A DNA stretch of 64,000 nt from Pseudoscleropodium purum (taxonomy: Eukaryota; Streptophyta; Bryopsida; Hypnales; Brachytheciaceae): NCBI GenBank assembly GCA_963969395.1, contig OZ017796.1, positions 3,102,501 to 3,166,500 of the forward strand. The letters are read 5' to 3'. The position numbers and the translations under genes were made by a program. Positions within the stretch are counted from its first letter, which is position 1, and every line of letters starts with the position of its first letter. The notes under the pieces were generated by a model. That model ran no database searches. It was not told where the DNA came from and saw only the letters and a program-made list of their open reading frames with translations. Positions 12,349 to 24,687 of this stretch are shown here, one piece after another.

Positions 12349-14530
12349 ACTTGCTAAACTATATTTTGCTAGTTGGGTACAAAATAATTCAAAGAATATC
12401 TTCTTAAATCTAAAATTCTCATAAAGAGTGTAGAGCAAGAAGTGAACAAAAATACAAAATATATTACAAGGGTGATCTATGGATTAACCCTTCATTGCTA
12501 GAGGGGACCAAAAGTGTCTTGACTTCTAATTCAAAGTGTTATAACTTTTGAATCTGATGTCCAAATTCAATAAGACTTGTTGGAAAAGTTGCACTCTCTC
12601 TTTGAGTTTATGTGGTAAAATTTTCAGATCAATACAAGCTATATTGATTTTTTGAAAGCCAATCAAAGTTCATAGGTTCAATTTGATAATAGTTGAGTAT
12701 TGTGTATGAAAGTCCGTGATGCGTTTTAGAGTTTTGTTTGAACATTTTTTTTATTCTTGCTTATCACAGGGAGTCTATCTGCTTTTAGATGGTGTTGTGG
12801 AATACTTACCTAATCCACTTGAGGTTTCAAATTACGCGCTTGACCAGAACAAGAATGAAGAAAAGTTATGTTTGAAGTTTTTGTTTGGGGGCAATGGTGT
12901 GACTTGGGTGTCCTTCATTGCATATTATTTTGTAGGTACGGGCATTGATTCTTGCTGTTATATATTCTTGTTGCGTTACTCCACAGGCTTTAGGCTTGTG
13001 TCTGTTCTAGACAGCAAAGTATCTTGATTGTCTTGATATCAATCCTTCTATTGTTTTCTTTTTGCCTTGTGAGTATGATGGCTTTTGGAGAGATATATAA
13101 ATGCGTGATCTGATATCTGGTTGCATATCATTCAATGATTTTTTTTAGGCGATAAAAAGATTAATAGCACCAAAAAATTATCTTTTGCATCAAGATTTAA
13201 ATAAGAGATGATTTAGATAAGATATGATAAGATATGATTAAACTAGGGCTTTTACTTTGGTGAATGGTTTTAAATATATAGAACCAAGGATAGAAAGTTA
13301 AAAGTAGAAAAGAAATCCTAGTCTATCTGAAAGACTAATAGTCTTTATTGATAGTCTCTATTATATAAGATAGAGCTTGGGGGTGAAGAAATTCTCTTTG
13401 GAGATGAATCTTTGTCTATGGTCGGGTGGTTTGAGCTCCTTATGATAACATTTACATTCATAAGTATATTTTGTGTTCTTAATTAGAATTCATTGTCAAA
13501 GATTTGTAATAGTGGCTAGGTGCGCTTGGGAAGTTTTCATCATCAAGGTCATGCTTCAAGGTCTGCTAATGCACTTAGGGTATATTGAATAAGCATCAGG
13601 TTTATTTTGTAAACCCTACTCAATGTTTTTGTCTTTGTTTTTGGTTCCTGCTTGTTTGTGCATTTGTAGCCTATAAGCAATTGCATTTCTTCCCTCACTT
13701 ATCTTGTTTGTGTTGATACACTTATCTTGTTTGTTTATTTTGATGCAGCCATGGTTACACAAATTGAGACATTGAAGGTGTATATGATGGAGATGGAGTA
13801 CCCTATTTGCTTCAACCCCCCTTCCCCGGCAAAGCTCATCCCTCTTGCAGAAGATTGGTAGATGGAAGATGCCTAATCATCAAGAAGAAATGTGTGTCAA
13901 GCATGCACTCTATTGACACTTGTGGAGCTCGTCAATAGACATTAATTGTTGTAGTCAAGAGTAAAGTTGATGTTTAGAATGAAGTTATGGATTGGGAAAT
14001 TGAATGCAAAGAGTGGAAAGGAAGGTGGAGAGGAGCACGAGGAATGGTATTGTAGGAATAAGGTTGAAATGTTGCTAGTCCTTTCGGGGGTAAACTCAAA
14101 AAACATCCTGAACACTGAAATGAGCAAACTTAGAAAAGCTGGGAAGCTCAAGAAGGTTACAAGACATAATTCTAAGTTGTAAGCTTGAATCAAGAACCTC
14201 CAAGAGTGCATTTTACAAGTGCACTGAAGGACTCACATCCAGCACAACAATGTGGAATATAATCCTCTCTCAACAAAACAAAACTGTACACATCACTATT
14301 GATTGGTCAACTTAGCGTAATGTCAGGAGACAATCCATTGTCTTCTTCCAAGCATGAATTCATTTGCTGATAATTTACAAGGGACGTGTTTTTTACAGTA
14401 CCTACATCTATCCTGGACACTTACAAATTCGCTTACCTACTTGCAACCCATCTGAAGAAACGTCTTCAATTTGATCCTCCTACGAAATTAGGCCAGCACC
14501 ACAATTGGACACTCCCACCTCCTTCCAACC
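12349..14530. other. AT-rich intergenic DNA with possible repeat traces
   Basis: No gene could be supported. A 36-codon frame beginning ATG at 13750 and a Lys/Glu-rich frame near 13970-14182 look weakly protein-like but match nothing I know and lack splice context. They may be decayed transposon pieces. The right end should contain the 3' untranslated region of the CRTISO-like gene. Confidence 0.4.
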
Positions 14531-17500
14531 TTAAAGCCCAATGGCGTCCAGAAGTTTGGAATGGTCGGCGACAGACGCCAGAGTATTAGCCGTGACGAGC
14601 CCACTGGCGGCCACTGCTGGAATGCCAATGCCTGGAAAGATGGAATCGCCGCAACACAAGAGGCCTGTGATGGGAGTGGATGGCATTGGGAACAGACCCT
14701 GGCCAGCGCGGATGGCCGGACCGTAGCTGCCGCGCTTGCGGCGCAGGTAACGCTCATGTGTTAGTGGTGTGCCCACCAGTGTCACTTCGCAGCTCTCTCG
14801 GGAGAAGCTTGGCCCCAGCGCTCTTTCCACGGCCTTCCACAGCACCTGCAACAACAACAACATTCTTTTCAACATTTCTAGCACTAATGTTCACCCCTCC
14901 AAGTCCAAAGGATTCGTGGTTTGGAAAGGAACAATGCAATTCATCATATTGGGGAGAAAATCGAATTCAGATGCGTGCGTATTAGATGACACCAGAACCA
15001 ACGAAGTACATTGCAAGATATCAATGGCATTGAACCAAAGAAAGCCCCCATATGATGATATGATCAACCCGAAACTGCTGAACAGCATGAGGCCCAACTT
15101 GAACCTCTTGGTCGATGTACCCAACTACTAAAATTGGACCTTATGCTTCTTCTTTTCAGCAGTTTGGAGTAGGTCATCTGTGGACTTCCTGTTGTGCAAT
15201 ATTATATATTTCTAAACCAGTACATACAATGTTCTTCGTTGATTCCGGTGCATGAAAATATGCTCTCATCAAAATTCTATCAATTTTACAATAAAGTTAA
15301 TTGAATAGGTCATAATCAAATCATGAATCCTTGGTCCATTAAGGTTCATCACTAAACATGGAAACGAGATTAAGCAGTGATTACCCGCCCAAATCCGCTT
15401 TTGAATGTTTGCATACTTTTGCTTACATATCTGCATAAATATGTTATTCACCTCAATTCCATCAAATTGATCATGAAGAGAGTTTGATTATTAAAGATCC
15501 AAAAAAGACTTTGGATCCACAAGCAAGTTACTTAGACGAAACATCACCCCCGGAACTCTGTTCATCACCCAGAATATGGACCGACTTTGGAGCGCTTCAT
15601 CTGATTTCACTTCCTAGTAATGGATTGCCAAACTTCTCTTATTGTTTGCAAAAATTGAACAATCCGAAGGAAAAGAGTAGCACGAGAAGATAATTCACCT
15701 CAGCTCGTTGGGCTTTCAGCTGCCGATAAGCCGCACTGTTGCGATTCAGGCCTTCCCAGAGGGCGTAGGGCTCCGTGCCCGGAGTGTAAGCGTGCAATAC
15801 ATGCTTGCCCGGGGGAGCCAGCGACGGGTCCAGGACGCTGGGAATGGAGATGAGGACCACGTTCTGCGCAGCGTCCACTCCGGACGCCCACTCGTTCACC
15901 ACGATGTAGTGAATCTGCAGGTCGCTTGGGAGGTTCTGCAGGGAAACAGAGCAACAACGTTATTATGCGCATAACACTAGTCAATCAGCAATGGTAGCAG
16001 GGTGTCATTAGATAAGAAACACCAGAACTAAGCCTGTTGCAATGCAACAACACCAAAAAGGTTTCATCAAATTGCAAGGTTTCATTGATAAAATGTTTGG
16101 ATGTCATTAGGATTTAGCAAGAACGAATTAATTAAAATGTTTGCAGATGAAAACGTGACATGTAAAATTGTGAAATAGTTTGCATTTAGTAAATTAGAAA
16201 CACAATAAACCAGACAAGACATCACATTCTTTTGGGACTGCAGAACTCACTTTGGCATCAATTCCCAGATGGAGATGCATGAAAGAGTCACACCGGGGTG
16301 TGGAATCAGCTCGAGTGCGAAGCTCCGCTGGGAGGTCGCTGGTGGGAATCATGGGGACTGTATCCCATGTGGAGGCATTGCTGATCACAGCTTTGCGCGC
16401 ACGGACAACCTGCATTACAGCAAAGTAGCCCAAGGGTTAATACCTGAACTTCTTAATTAAGATTTGATTAATAATGTTTTTCTTTTTCTTTTTTCAGCTA
16501 ATTGAGTTGGTACATATAAATCTAAGGAATATGTATTTGATTGACATACAACACTCTTTCTTTTATTAAAGTTCATACTAATTTGTATTCTTCACCTAAT
16601 AATAGGAATTCAAATTCATGATCTGCGTCTTTTAGGAAAATAACTTGGTGCACACTGGATACCCGGTCGAGAGCGGGGAGGCTTAAGACAGTTATTGGAC
16701 ATAACCCTTTCCTCCGAGCTAACTTTTCCTTAGGATTTAGAGATCTACAACTCTCTAAGAGCATGGGAGGATGGAGGTTATGAAGGTGACTCGATTTTGG
16801 AGGGCAGTTACAGGATATTGTAAATATCTACCTTGTCACTCAGTGACTCGATGTGTACTGTGTCCTGTAACTGTCCTCCAGAGCAAATGTTATGGAAACG
16901 AAGGTAGAGATTATGAGTTATAACTTGCTTGTTGATAGAAAATCAAAAAGTGCCATCTCGAGTGCCATCTATACAAAACAATATGAATTGGACCCTGCTG
17001 CCCATAATCTGTTGACATTTCCTCAAGACTTTTCAAATGTTTGGACTGAGCACTGAGCACTCCACATGCATTTATCACAACCAGAAAATGCACCTAATTT
17101 TAACATATTTTTGTTGATTCCGACTATTCGAGCAAGTTTATGTCAAAAATTCCAAATGAAGTGATCCAACCAAATCAAAAATATGATAAAAACAAGATAC
17201 ATTTCCTGTAGTGACTTTTAGCTAGTTTCTAATACTTAAGACTTCCATCAAGAGGTTACCCCAATAGTGATGAACAGGTGCCCACCTGCCCATTCCTGAG
17301 CTTCACGCCTACAGCACGCCCCCCTTCAATCAAAATAGTGTCAACGTGTGAACTGAGCGATAGCCGACCTTTGTGTTTCTTCAAGCCTCGCACAAGAGCC
17401 TCAATTATGGCCCCAGTGCCGCCTACTGGGTACTCTAACATGCACCCCGGTTTGTACCACTCTCCAAACATGTAGACCTGCCAATTACAAGCACCAACAA

Positions 17501-20314
17501 TGTGAGCACCAACAATGTGAGTAGTAGCAAAACCAACGGCTTAGAGTTCAAGTTCGCCACATTGTAAGATGTTAAGGTAGGGAATCCATTTGCATGAGGA
17601 TTGAAAAGTCACCCATTTAAAATGTGAATGTCATTCAAGCTTGTAACTTGAAAGAAATGAGATGAACTTCTAAGTTGATTATGTAACAGTCAAAAGATGC
17701 TTCCATAAGACACATTGTAGATGCAATCAACGCATGCTGCAAGAGAAGTCCAGGCTTGTGATTTGGACCATACTACATCAAACTTCAACAATTTATAACT
17801 TACTCATGAGTTATCCAAATAATACATATTATAGTGTGTTGGAACTCTCTCAACAACAGGGACAAGAATGTAAAGTGGATTTGAGAGAGAGTGGCTAAGC
17901 AAAGAAATGGAAATGGAAATCTCACCACTTCGGCAGCAAGCGTTCCGTCAGCTTTTAAACCAGACAGGAGGAATGACAGCAAGTCCACCCAGTTGCGCAC
18001 GAACTCATTACGAATCTCCAGGGAGTCCACAAGCTCTGAAAAAGGCCCAAGCAGCTTCCCGGCTCCCATGAAGCCTTGTGGCCCCAATTGCAGAAACGTT
18101 TTCAGCAATGATGGCCCGTAGCGCCCTAGTGTAGTGACCAGAGCACCCCAGTCAGTGCGTATCGCTGCTGGGGGTAAGGCCATGGCTGCTGCTGATAGAG
18201 GAAGAATCGCTTCCTGCAGCCAGCAGCACAATCCGGGTTCAGGTAATCACACCTGATTGTGTCACTTTAAACGCTCAGCATAGTATCCACACTTTTTAAA
18301 TTCTTGTCAGCCAATCAAAGAGGATTCCAGTGCACAAAAGAAGTTATTATTTGGATTCCATATGCAAAAGTTATAAAGATTCAAAGTTGATGATCAAAAA
18401 CCAACACGAGCTCTAATCTGAAATCGACACAAGTTCTCATGTTGAGGAGGTGTACATCGTCACAATCAGTATATACTCATGGTGCAAGATTTTAAAGTGT
18501 CACATTTAAGTAGGTGTCACAATTAGGTTTGGTTACCGTATCCACCGAGAAACACCCGTTCTTAGAAAGAGAAAATCCTAACAAGGCACTCACCAAGAAA
18601 GATTTTCCAAAGCTCATGTCAGACTTTGCATTCACCGTGATTGTGCGTCTTTCGTTCACCTCACATGTGACCCAGAAATTCAAAAGGTTTCTGATCCTAC
18701 CTGGAGCTTGCGCCAATCTGCCACTGCATCTGGTCCAGCAACTTGCTGTAAATCCTGCAAGACATACACACACTCCGAATGTAATTCAAAGTTCAAATGC
18801 AGATCACTTAAATGCTAATCAATGGCCGTTAAAATACTTCATCACAAGTAAATCATGCATTTCACAATTCTGCAAAACAATAGCAAGCGCTGAAGGAGGA
18901 AGGCACGGATAAACCTTGTAAAACTCCGATGGACCAATCCGTGAAAGAAACTGCCCTTCAGGAACGTGAACCATCCATGAGTTGTAGCGCACACATTCAA
19001 CAGGCTCCCCAAGAGCATCCAAGACCTAAAATTGCCAAATCCATTACATTGCCAGTCAGCTTGTCTCCAATACATCCAGCTTCATTGCACAACCAATTAT
19101 CTACCATGATTTTAAAGCGACCAATTCAATTGATCATAACGTGCAAAATCGGTAATTCAGGCCGGGCCAAATCATTACATATGTTGATCAGAACATAAAT
19201 GAAATTGCAGAAAAGAAAAATCCCTATATGGCCAACTCAGAATTCCACAATTGAGGTCCCTGGGTTTAACTAGAGTAGGGACTCAGAATTAGGGTTTGGC
19301 AAACCTGGGCTAAAGGATTGGCCTGCGGCCCTCGAGACGACAGTCCGGAGAAGAGCGAGGGCCCGGAATCGAAGTGATATCCCTTGATTTCAAAAGAATG
19401 TGCCGCCCCGCCAGGGATGTCATGGCTCTCCAGCACAAGCACGTCCTGTCCGTAACGAGCCAGGAGCCCACCGCAGCAAAGGCCTCCCACACCGCTGCCA
19501 ATAATCACCACATCCGCTTCCACCTTCTCTGCCAAACCAAGAATTATACGGTGCATATCCGAATCATAATAGACATGGCATCGACCTCAAACCCCAACGT
19601 TCAAATGGCTTACCACAATCAAAATTGTTTGTGAAATAACTTCCTACAACTATCAGCGATTGAGTGTTACAACTTCCACAATAAAAAAGTTCAAGAGTCA
19701 TGTATAGTTTGTGATTTATGATGCATTCCTTGTGAAAGTCCGGAATTTCATTAAAAAAGGTTCCTTCCCCTTCACTATACATGAATACGCTCACTTGCAT
19801 AATCAATTTGATCTTACAAGAGAGTAAGACTTGAGCTTACAAGAAAATCGTTCTCGGAATTCTACAATAAACGATGAAGTGAGTAGAGTCCAGAAGATGG
19901 AAACCACCTTTCTTACAATGCAAAGAAAATTTTTCTTCCAATGAATTTGCAAGATTAGTGCACACGTGATTACTGCGCGGAGACCAGGAAGTGTGTAGTC
20001 AATGGCATCTCTACCCAGACCAACACGATGTTGCCGAAGTCATTGTGTCGTAAATTCACTGACCCAGATTATAAAAAAAGGATCTGAAAGCGGGAATTGC
20101 GAAGCATACCTCGTTCGGCAGAGTCGGGTACAGCTGCACCAGGCGCCTTCTCCCCAAGCACAGAGCTCACCACATTCCTTAAACCCTGCTTGCCAATCCT
20201 TTCGAAGCATCTTTCCGACGATGCAGGGCCTGCTGCAAGAAATTGGGCTTTCCTGAAGCTGGACAGTGTCACCATCGGAGCAAATGCAACGGCTCCGACG
20301 ACCGCCATAGCCAT
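14531..20314 (-). CDS. Carotenoid-isomerase-like FAD oxidoreductase (At1g57770 type), probably plastid
   Basis: Member of the CRTISO/phytoene-desaturase-like amine-oxidase superfamily. CRTISO proper isomerises cis-carotenoids in plastids; the substrate of this sister group is not settled. Nine exons in gene order: 20314-20110, 19528-19305, 19025-18915, 18754-18701, 18213-17926, 17477-17286, 16409-16251, 15935-15699 and 14845-14531. They total 1785 bases (594 residues) with every phase consistent. Exon 1 is a Ser/Ala/Arg-rich transit-peptide-like leader. Exon 2 carries the dinucleotide-binding motif VVIIGSGVGGLCCGGLLAR (about 75-93) and ESHDIPGGAAHSFE. Later marks include SWMVHVPEG, MFGEWYKPGC, VVRARKAVISNAS, CDSFMHLHLG, APPGKHVLHAYTPG and the C-terminal FAD-site LLCCGDSIFPGIGIPAVAASG (split here only in description). 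Intron 4 contains a dispersed repeat (18290-18410) and intron 6 a small hairpin. The start is the first of two close ATGs (20314, 20308). No damage is seen. Confidence 0.95.
16799..16879. repeat. Small inverted repeat in a CRTISO-like intron
   Basis: Arms of 17 bases at 16799-16815 and 16863-16879 (GGAGGGCAGTTACAGGA against its complement, one mismatch), with a 47-base loop. It lies in the intron between exons 6 and 7. Possibly the remnant of a foldback element. Confidence 0.6.
18290..18410. repeat. Dispersed repeat copy in CRTISO-like intron 4 (empty-site paralogue)
   Basis: Shares with 27985-28270 the ordered words GATTCCAGTGCACAAAAGAA / GGTTCCAATGCACCAAAGAA, TTTGGATtCCATATGCAAAA and AGTTAT followed by TCAAAG. 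The copy here lacks the 153-base foldback that interrupts the other copy just after AGTTAT. Confidence 0.65.
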
Positions 20315-20793
20315 GGCGAAAGACTAACTCGAATCTTGAGCATGGACGCAAAGACTACAATTTGCTGCTCATTCCCTCACTTGGAAACACTTGTGCTACA
20401 TCCATCAACGGGTACCATGAGCTAGCTACAAAATTTCAGTCGAATTCACGAGGCGAGAGTGCGTCTGCGGTTGATGAGTGGAATGTCGGCGATACAGGCT
20501 TGACATAAATCTTCCCCGCATTGAGAATCGAAGCAAGTTGTCTGCAATTGAAGTAACGGTGCTGGAAAACTGCAATTCGAACAAAGATCGAAGTGATCTT
20601 CCTGGAAAAGTTCGTATGAGTGTTGACAGAGCTGAAAGGAAGGAGCTCCACGTACATTTGTTCTGCACCTCAAGTGTTGTAAAATCGCCTATTAAAACTA
20701 TCCAAGTAAAACATTCAAATATTGGCAAGTCTCATATTTTTTTTTTTTTTTTTAGAAAATTGGTGACTTCATCCATTGTTCTACTCATCCTAA
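20315..20793. other. Upstream region of the CRTISO-like gene
   Basis: Higher GC than the DNA further out, and likely to hold the 5' leader and promoter of the minus-strand gene. Overlapping frames on both strands have no family match. A run of 17 T occurs at about 20738. Confidence 0.4.
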
Positions 20794-21069
20794 GAGCATC
20801 GCAACCAATTCCTCCCCAACCCTATCCCCATCTAGATGAAGATAGAACAGATATGAAGATAGAGAATGCTCTTACCCACTAATGTTGTTCAATAAGTCTC
20901 ATTGGTATACAAAAAGGTAATTTCAAGTTCTATACATATACTCCCTTATATCAAATTGGGCCTTGCCTACCCTAAAGTTTTAGGGATGCAAATTCCTTTG
21001 AGGGGGTATCTTCTATTTGGATGAAATATAACTGGATAAGTACAGGGAGTACCTTAGGTGAAGATGCTT
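20794..21069. mobile_element. Tourist/PIF-Harbinger-like MITE, copy 1
   Basis: Ends GAGCATCGCAACC and (complement of right end) AAGCATCTTCACC, flanked on both sides by TAA (20791-20793 and 21070-21072). TAA target duplication with GAGCATC ends is the signature of plant Tourist elements. The interior TATTTGGATGAAATATAACTGG aligns with copy 2 (TATCCGGATGAAATACATCCGG). No open frame. Confidence 0.65.
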
Positions 21070-22732
21070 TAAGGTATCTAATATGAAAATGGGGTTGGAT
21101 TTTTACAAGAATTTGCTAAATTTTATTGTTGGATTTGCAAGTATTACTTTAATTCCTAAGAAAGTGAGTATGTGGTGGGTAGGTGATGAATGTTTTGAGA
21201 GTTTAATGGATGACTTTTCATTGTTATAGGATCTTCAATTGTTGTAGGGGGAAGTTTGGTTGGAAATCATTCTCAAATTAGGTGCGGAAACTTTGGAGAA
21301 AATTATTTTTCAAAAATCTATGTTTTTGTACAATGAAAAAGATTCATATAAGTTTTTTATTTTCTAAAATAAACATATTTGGCAAGGATGTATTGTCCTT
21401 GCATTCACTTAGGGTGTTTGAAATTGATGATATGCTTTCAAATAGCTATGCTTAAAAAGTAATGTTTTTCTATTGTTTACCTAATATGTGATTGGCTAGA
21501 TCAATCAATACTTCACAATTTTTGTGCAAAGTTTTCTATCGATTCATGTCAAGATGGAATATTTGCAAAATTGAAAATTTTTATTTGAACTAGTCTTATC
21601 CAAATGAAATCTAGTATTAATTGAAATCTCTACATTTACATTTGTTTTTCTACCTAATTCTTTTAGGAATTTAGTGAAAAATGGACATATGTTATTAATT
21701 CCCTAACTATAGGACTTGAATCATTGAAAGACTTCAAAGGTAGTAGCAAAATTTATATGGCAAAAAAAAATTTGTATTTCTAGTAACTTTTTGTATTTCT
21801 AATAAATTTATATGGCAAATTTTCTGTATTTCTAGTAAATTTTCATTGAAAATCTCCTTAAAGGTCATTACTTATAATCTTATGTTTAAAACAATATTTA
21901 AAAACTCATTGAAAACACCCCTTTCTCTTGTAGTGCCCTCATTTGTGTTCATAATGGGCACATTCACCATAAAAATTCCTAGACATTCTCAAAAAAACTT
22001 CATTTTCTGTCAAAAATGAGTATGCTAATTCTTAATTTCTAATACATGGATCTTATTATATTGTCTAAGATGAATCCAAAGTACTAAGGATGCCTACTAA
22101 TACAAAAGTTATGAATGTTTAAAGTTTAAGTGCTCAATGGTTTAACCAACATTTACATAGTTTAAACTAGTGTTGTAAGAATGAATATACATGTAAGGAT
22201 GTGTAACTAATTAGTATCTATATGCATAAAACAAAAAAGATAAACATATCTAACCTATACCCTTCTCTAAAAAGAGTACAAAGTAATAATATTATTGTAA
22301 ATTTTACCCATCGAATATAGTGTTTCAAAAATTCCTTTACATACTCAAGTTATTGATATTTTTTCTACTAACTCATGAAGTAAAGATATCTTAAAGAGAC
22401 TAAGCACTTGTATAATTTTAGTTCATATTTATATCATTTTTATATCTTTATATCTTTTTCCTTTTTTCTTTTTTTCTTTACAAAAATAAGAATGATACAC
22501 AAATTCTATTCTTATCAAACGTGTATTTCAAATCACAATCAAACTACACATAATTATTTGTACAACATCTACAAACACCAAAATAAACATACATATATAT
22601 ATATATATTTGAGGAGTATTTTTTTGAAAATTCTATAACATTCTTATCAACGAATTTCAATTTTTCAATATTCTTATCTAATGGATATATTTAAATTAAA
22701 ATAGCCATACAACATTGAATATTAATTTGAGT
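21070..22732. other. AT-rich intergenic DNA, nothing recognised
   Basis: No coding motif, RNA gene or clear repeat end could be identified. Confidence 0.5.
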
Positions 22733-23025
22733 CATTAGATGAGATTTCAAGAATGTAAAAGCTCATAAATTTTCAAGCTGCAGGGAACAAAGGAATTGTA
22801 CCACTACAAGGACACTGTAGTAGTCTAATATAGCATTGTGGCAAAAATCCTACCACATCATATAATAATAAATACATATTTTTTAATTTAAATTTCTTTT
22901 AAACTTCATTTTATTATTTTATTTCATAAATATTCTAACAACAAGTTGTTCGTCAACTACACAAAGAATAGTTGCAGGAAACAAGCCTAAAATAGCCCTC
23001 TCTTGCCTTCAAAACTCGTCTAATG
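22733..23025. mobile_element. CATTAGA-family MITE, copy 3 (reverse orientation)
   Basis: Ends CATTAGATGAGATTT and AAAACTCGTCTAATG. The centre TTGTGGCAAAAATCCTACCACATCA (22836-22860) is now left of the A/T-rich spacer, so this copy is inverted relative to copies 1 and 2. GTTGCAGGAAACAAGCC near its right side is the complement of the CAGCTGTTCC block. Confidence 0.65.
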
Positions 23026-24687
23026 ATTAATTTTATAAAAATTAGTATATCATTGCTTGAATGCTTGGTATACTTCGAAATTTTTCTGTATATTGGATGG
23101 TTTATTTTTTATCTAATTTTTATCATAGGATCATAAACTAAAATTAAACTAAAATTTTGAATTTTGTTGTTGACTTGTTGGCTAATGAAGTTCTATAGTG
23201 AATGAGCTATAGAATTAAACATTTTTTTAAATCTTCATACTTCACCACTTTCTTTAGTGTTGCTTCAATTAAAGGCTTTTAGTCTTGAAATTTTTTCAAA
23301 GAATCTTTAATTATCTATGTTTAGAATTTCTATCATTTTGTAAGATAAAAATAAATGGCAACTTCCTATCAATTATACATCAAGAGTGATTTAGAGTCAT
23401 GGAAGAAAATTCTATTCAATAATAATATCAGTTTTACTCATATCAAATATAGATCCAAAGCTCTAAAAGTAATTGAAAGTACTTTCAAAATTCCTAGTCA
23501 TAGCATAGCAAATAAGAATGGTGTGATCGTAGGACTTTGTCTACTTCAATCAATTCCTAACCACATTGTGCAACATGAATACACTTGTACATAGGATTTA
23601 GAAACTTAGAGTTGATGCCATAGTCTTTGAATTGCTTAAAAGATAGAACTAATAAAAAAATTCCATACTTTGCTCAAGTTATGAAGTTTTACACAATCAG
23701 TTAAGTTAATTAAAGAGCTCATATATATATATATATATATATAATTTATTTATTTATTATTATCGTGATAATTTTATTTAAATTAGTGTTTGAAAGTTTC
23801 CCATAATCCTTTCAATGCCTATTATTGTGGAAAGTGAAAGTTCATTGAAAACCTTTCAATAGGCAAAGACATTTTCAAAAGCCCCTTTGCACAAATCGCT
23901 TCTAATCCCAAAAGATATTAAGTTTAGGTAGTAGAATGATCTACATGAATATTTTTATTCAAAATACACATTTTTAGTTGTTTTTGTGCTACTATTTGAC
24001 AAGGGCCAAACATTTTCAATTATTTTTGTGCTAATATCTAACAAGGACCAAACTAGTAAACCCTAGACCTTATTGAAAACTTCCTGGAAAGTACTCACCA
24101 CTTTTTGTAGTTGTTGAAAAATTCCATGATTCTAGACTAACGTTGAAAAAATTTCAAAAAACTTTTATTATTGTAAATAATGTATATAAAAATGGGGCAT
24201 CAAACAAATATTCTAAGTAAACAAATCTAAAATTTTCTTCTAGAAATATTAGATACCTATAAAAGTGTAATTAATGAAGTATCCTACAGGTGTAAATAGA
24301 GGGCATAATTGGTAGATAATTCTGTGTTGGGGGGCACAAGCAAGGATCTGAGATTTTCTAGTTTTTAGAAAAATCCGTTTGATACTATTGGTCCCTTTGA
24401 CATCCATGAGCCAGTGTATGCCCAACACCGATCTCACTGACACAACCCACAAAGGTAACAAAGACCCGTCCTTCCAGTCCGACTTGTGAAAGCAGAGTTC
24501 CTTGAGCAAGAGGACCGCCAGCGCCGCCGCTTAGCTAAGTTAGCTTACCTTGGAGGTTCTGTGAAGGATGCTCTTGCGTTGCAGACAGTTGCATCTTACT
24601 CGGTCTGCATAGAATTCTTTGGATTCATCTCATCTTTTAGCTTTCACTGAATCTTGTGACTGAGCACCACACACAGTACGAGTCACC
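23026..24687. other. AT-rich intergenic DNA; (AT)n near 23720
   Basis: A short TA repeat lies at about 23719-23742. Minus-strand frame 24249-24509 has a slightly coding-like composition but no known motif. The last 150 bases form the presumed protease promoter. Confidence 0.4.
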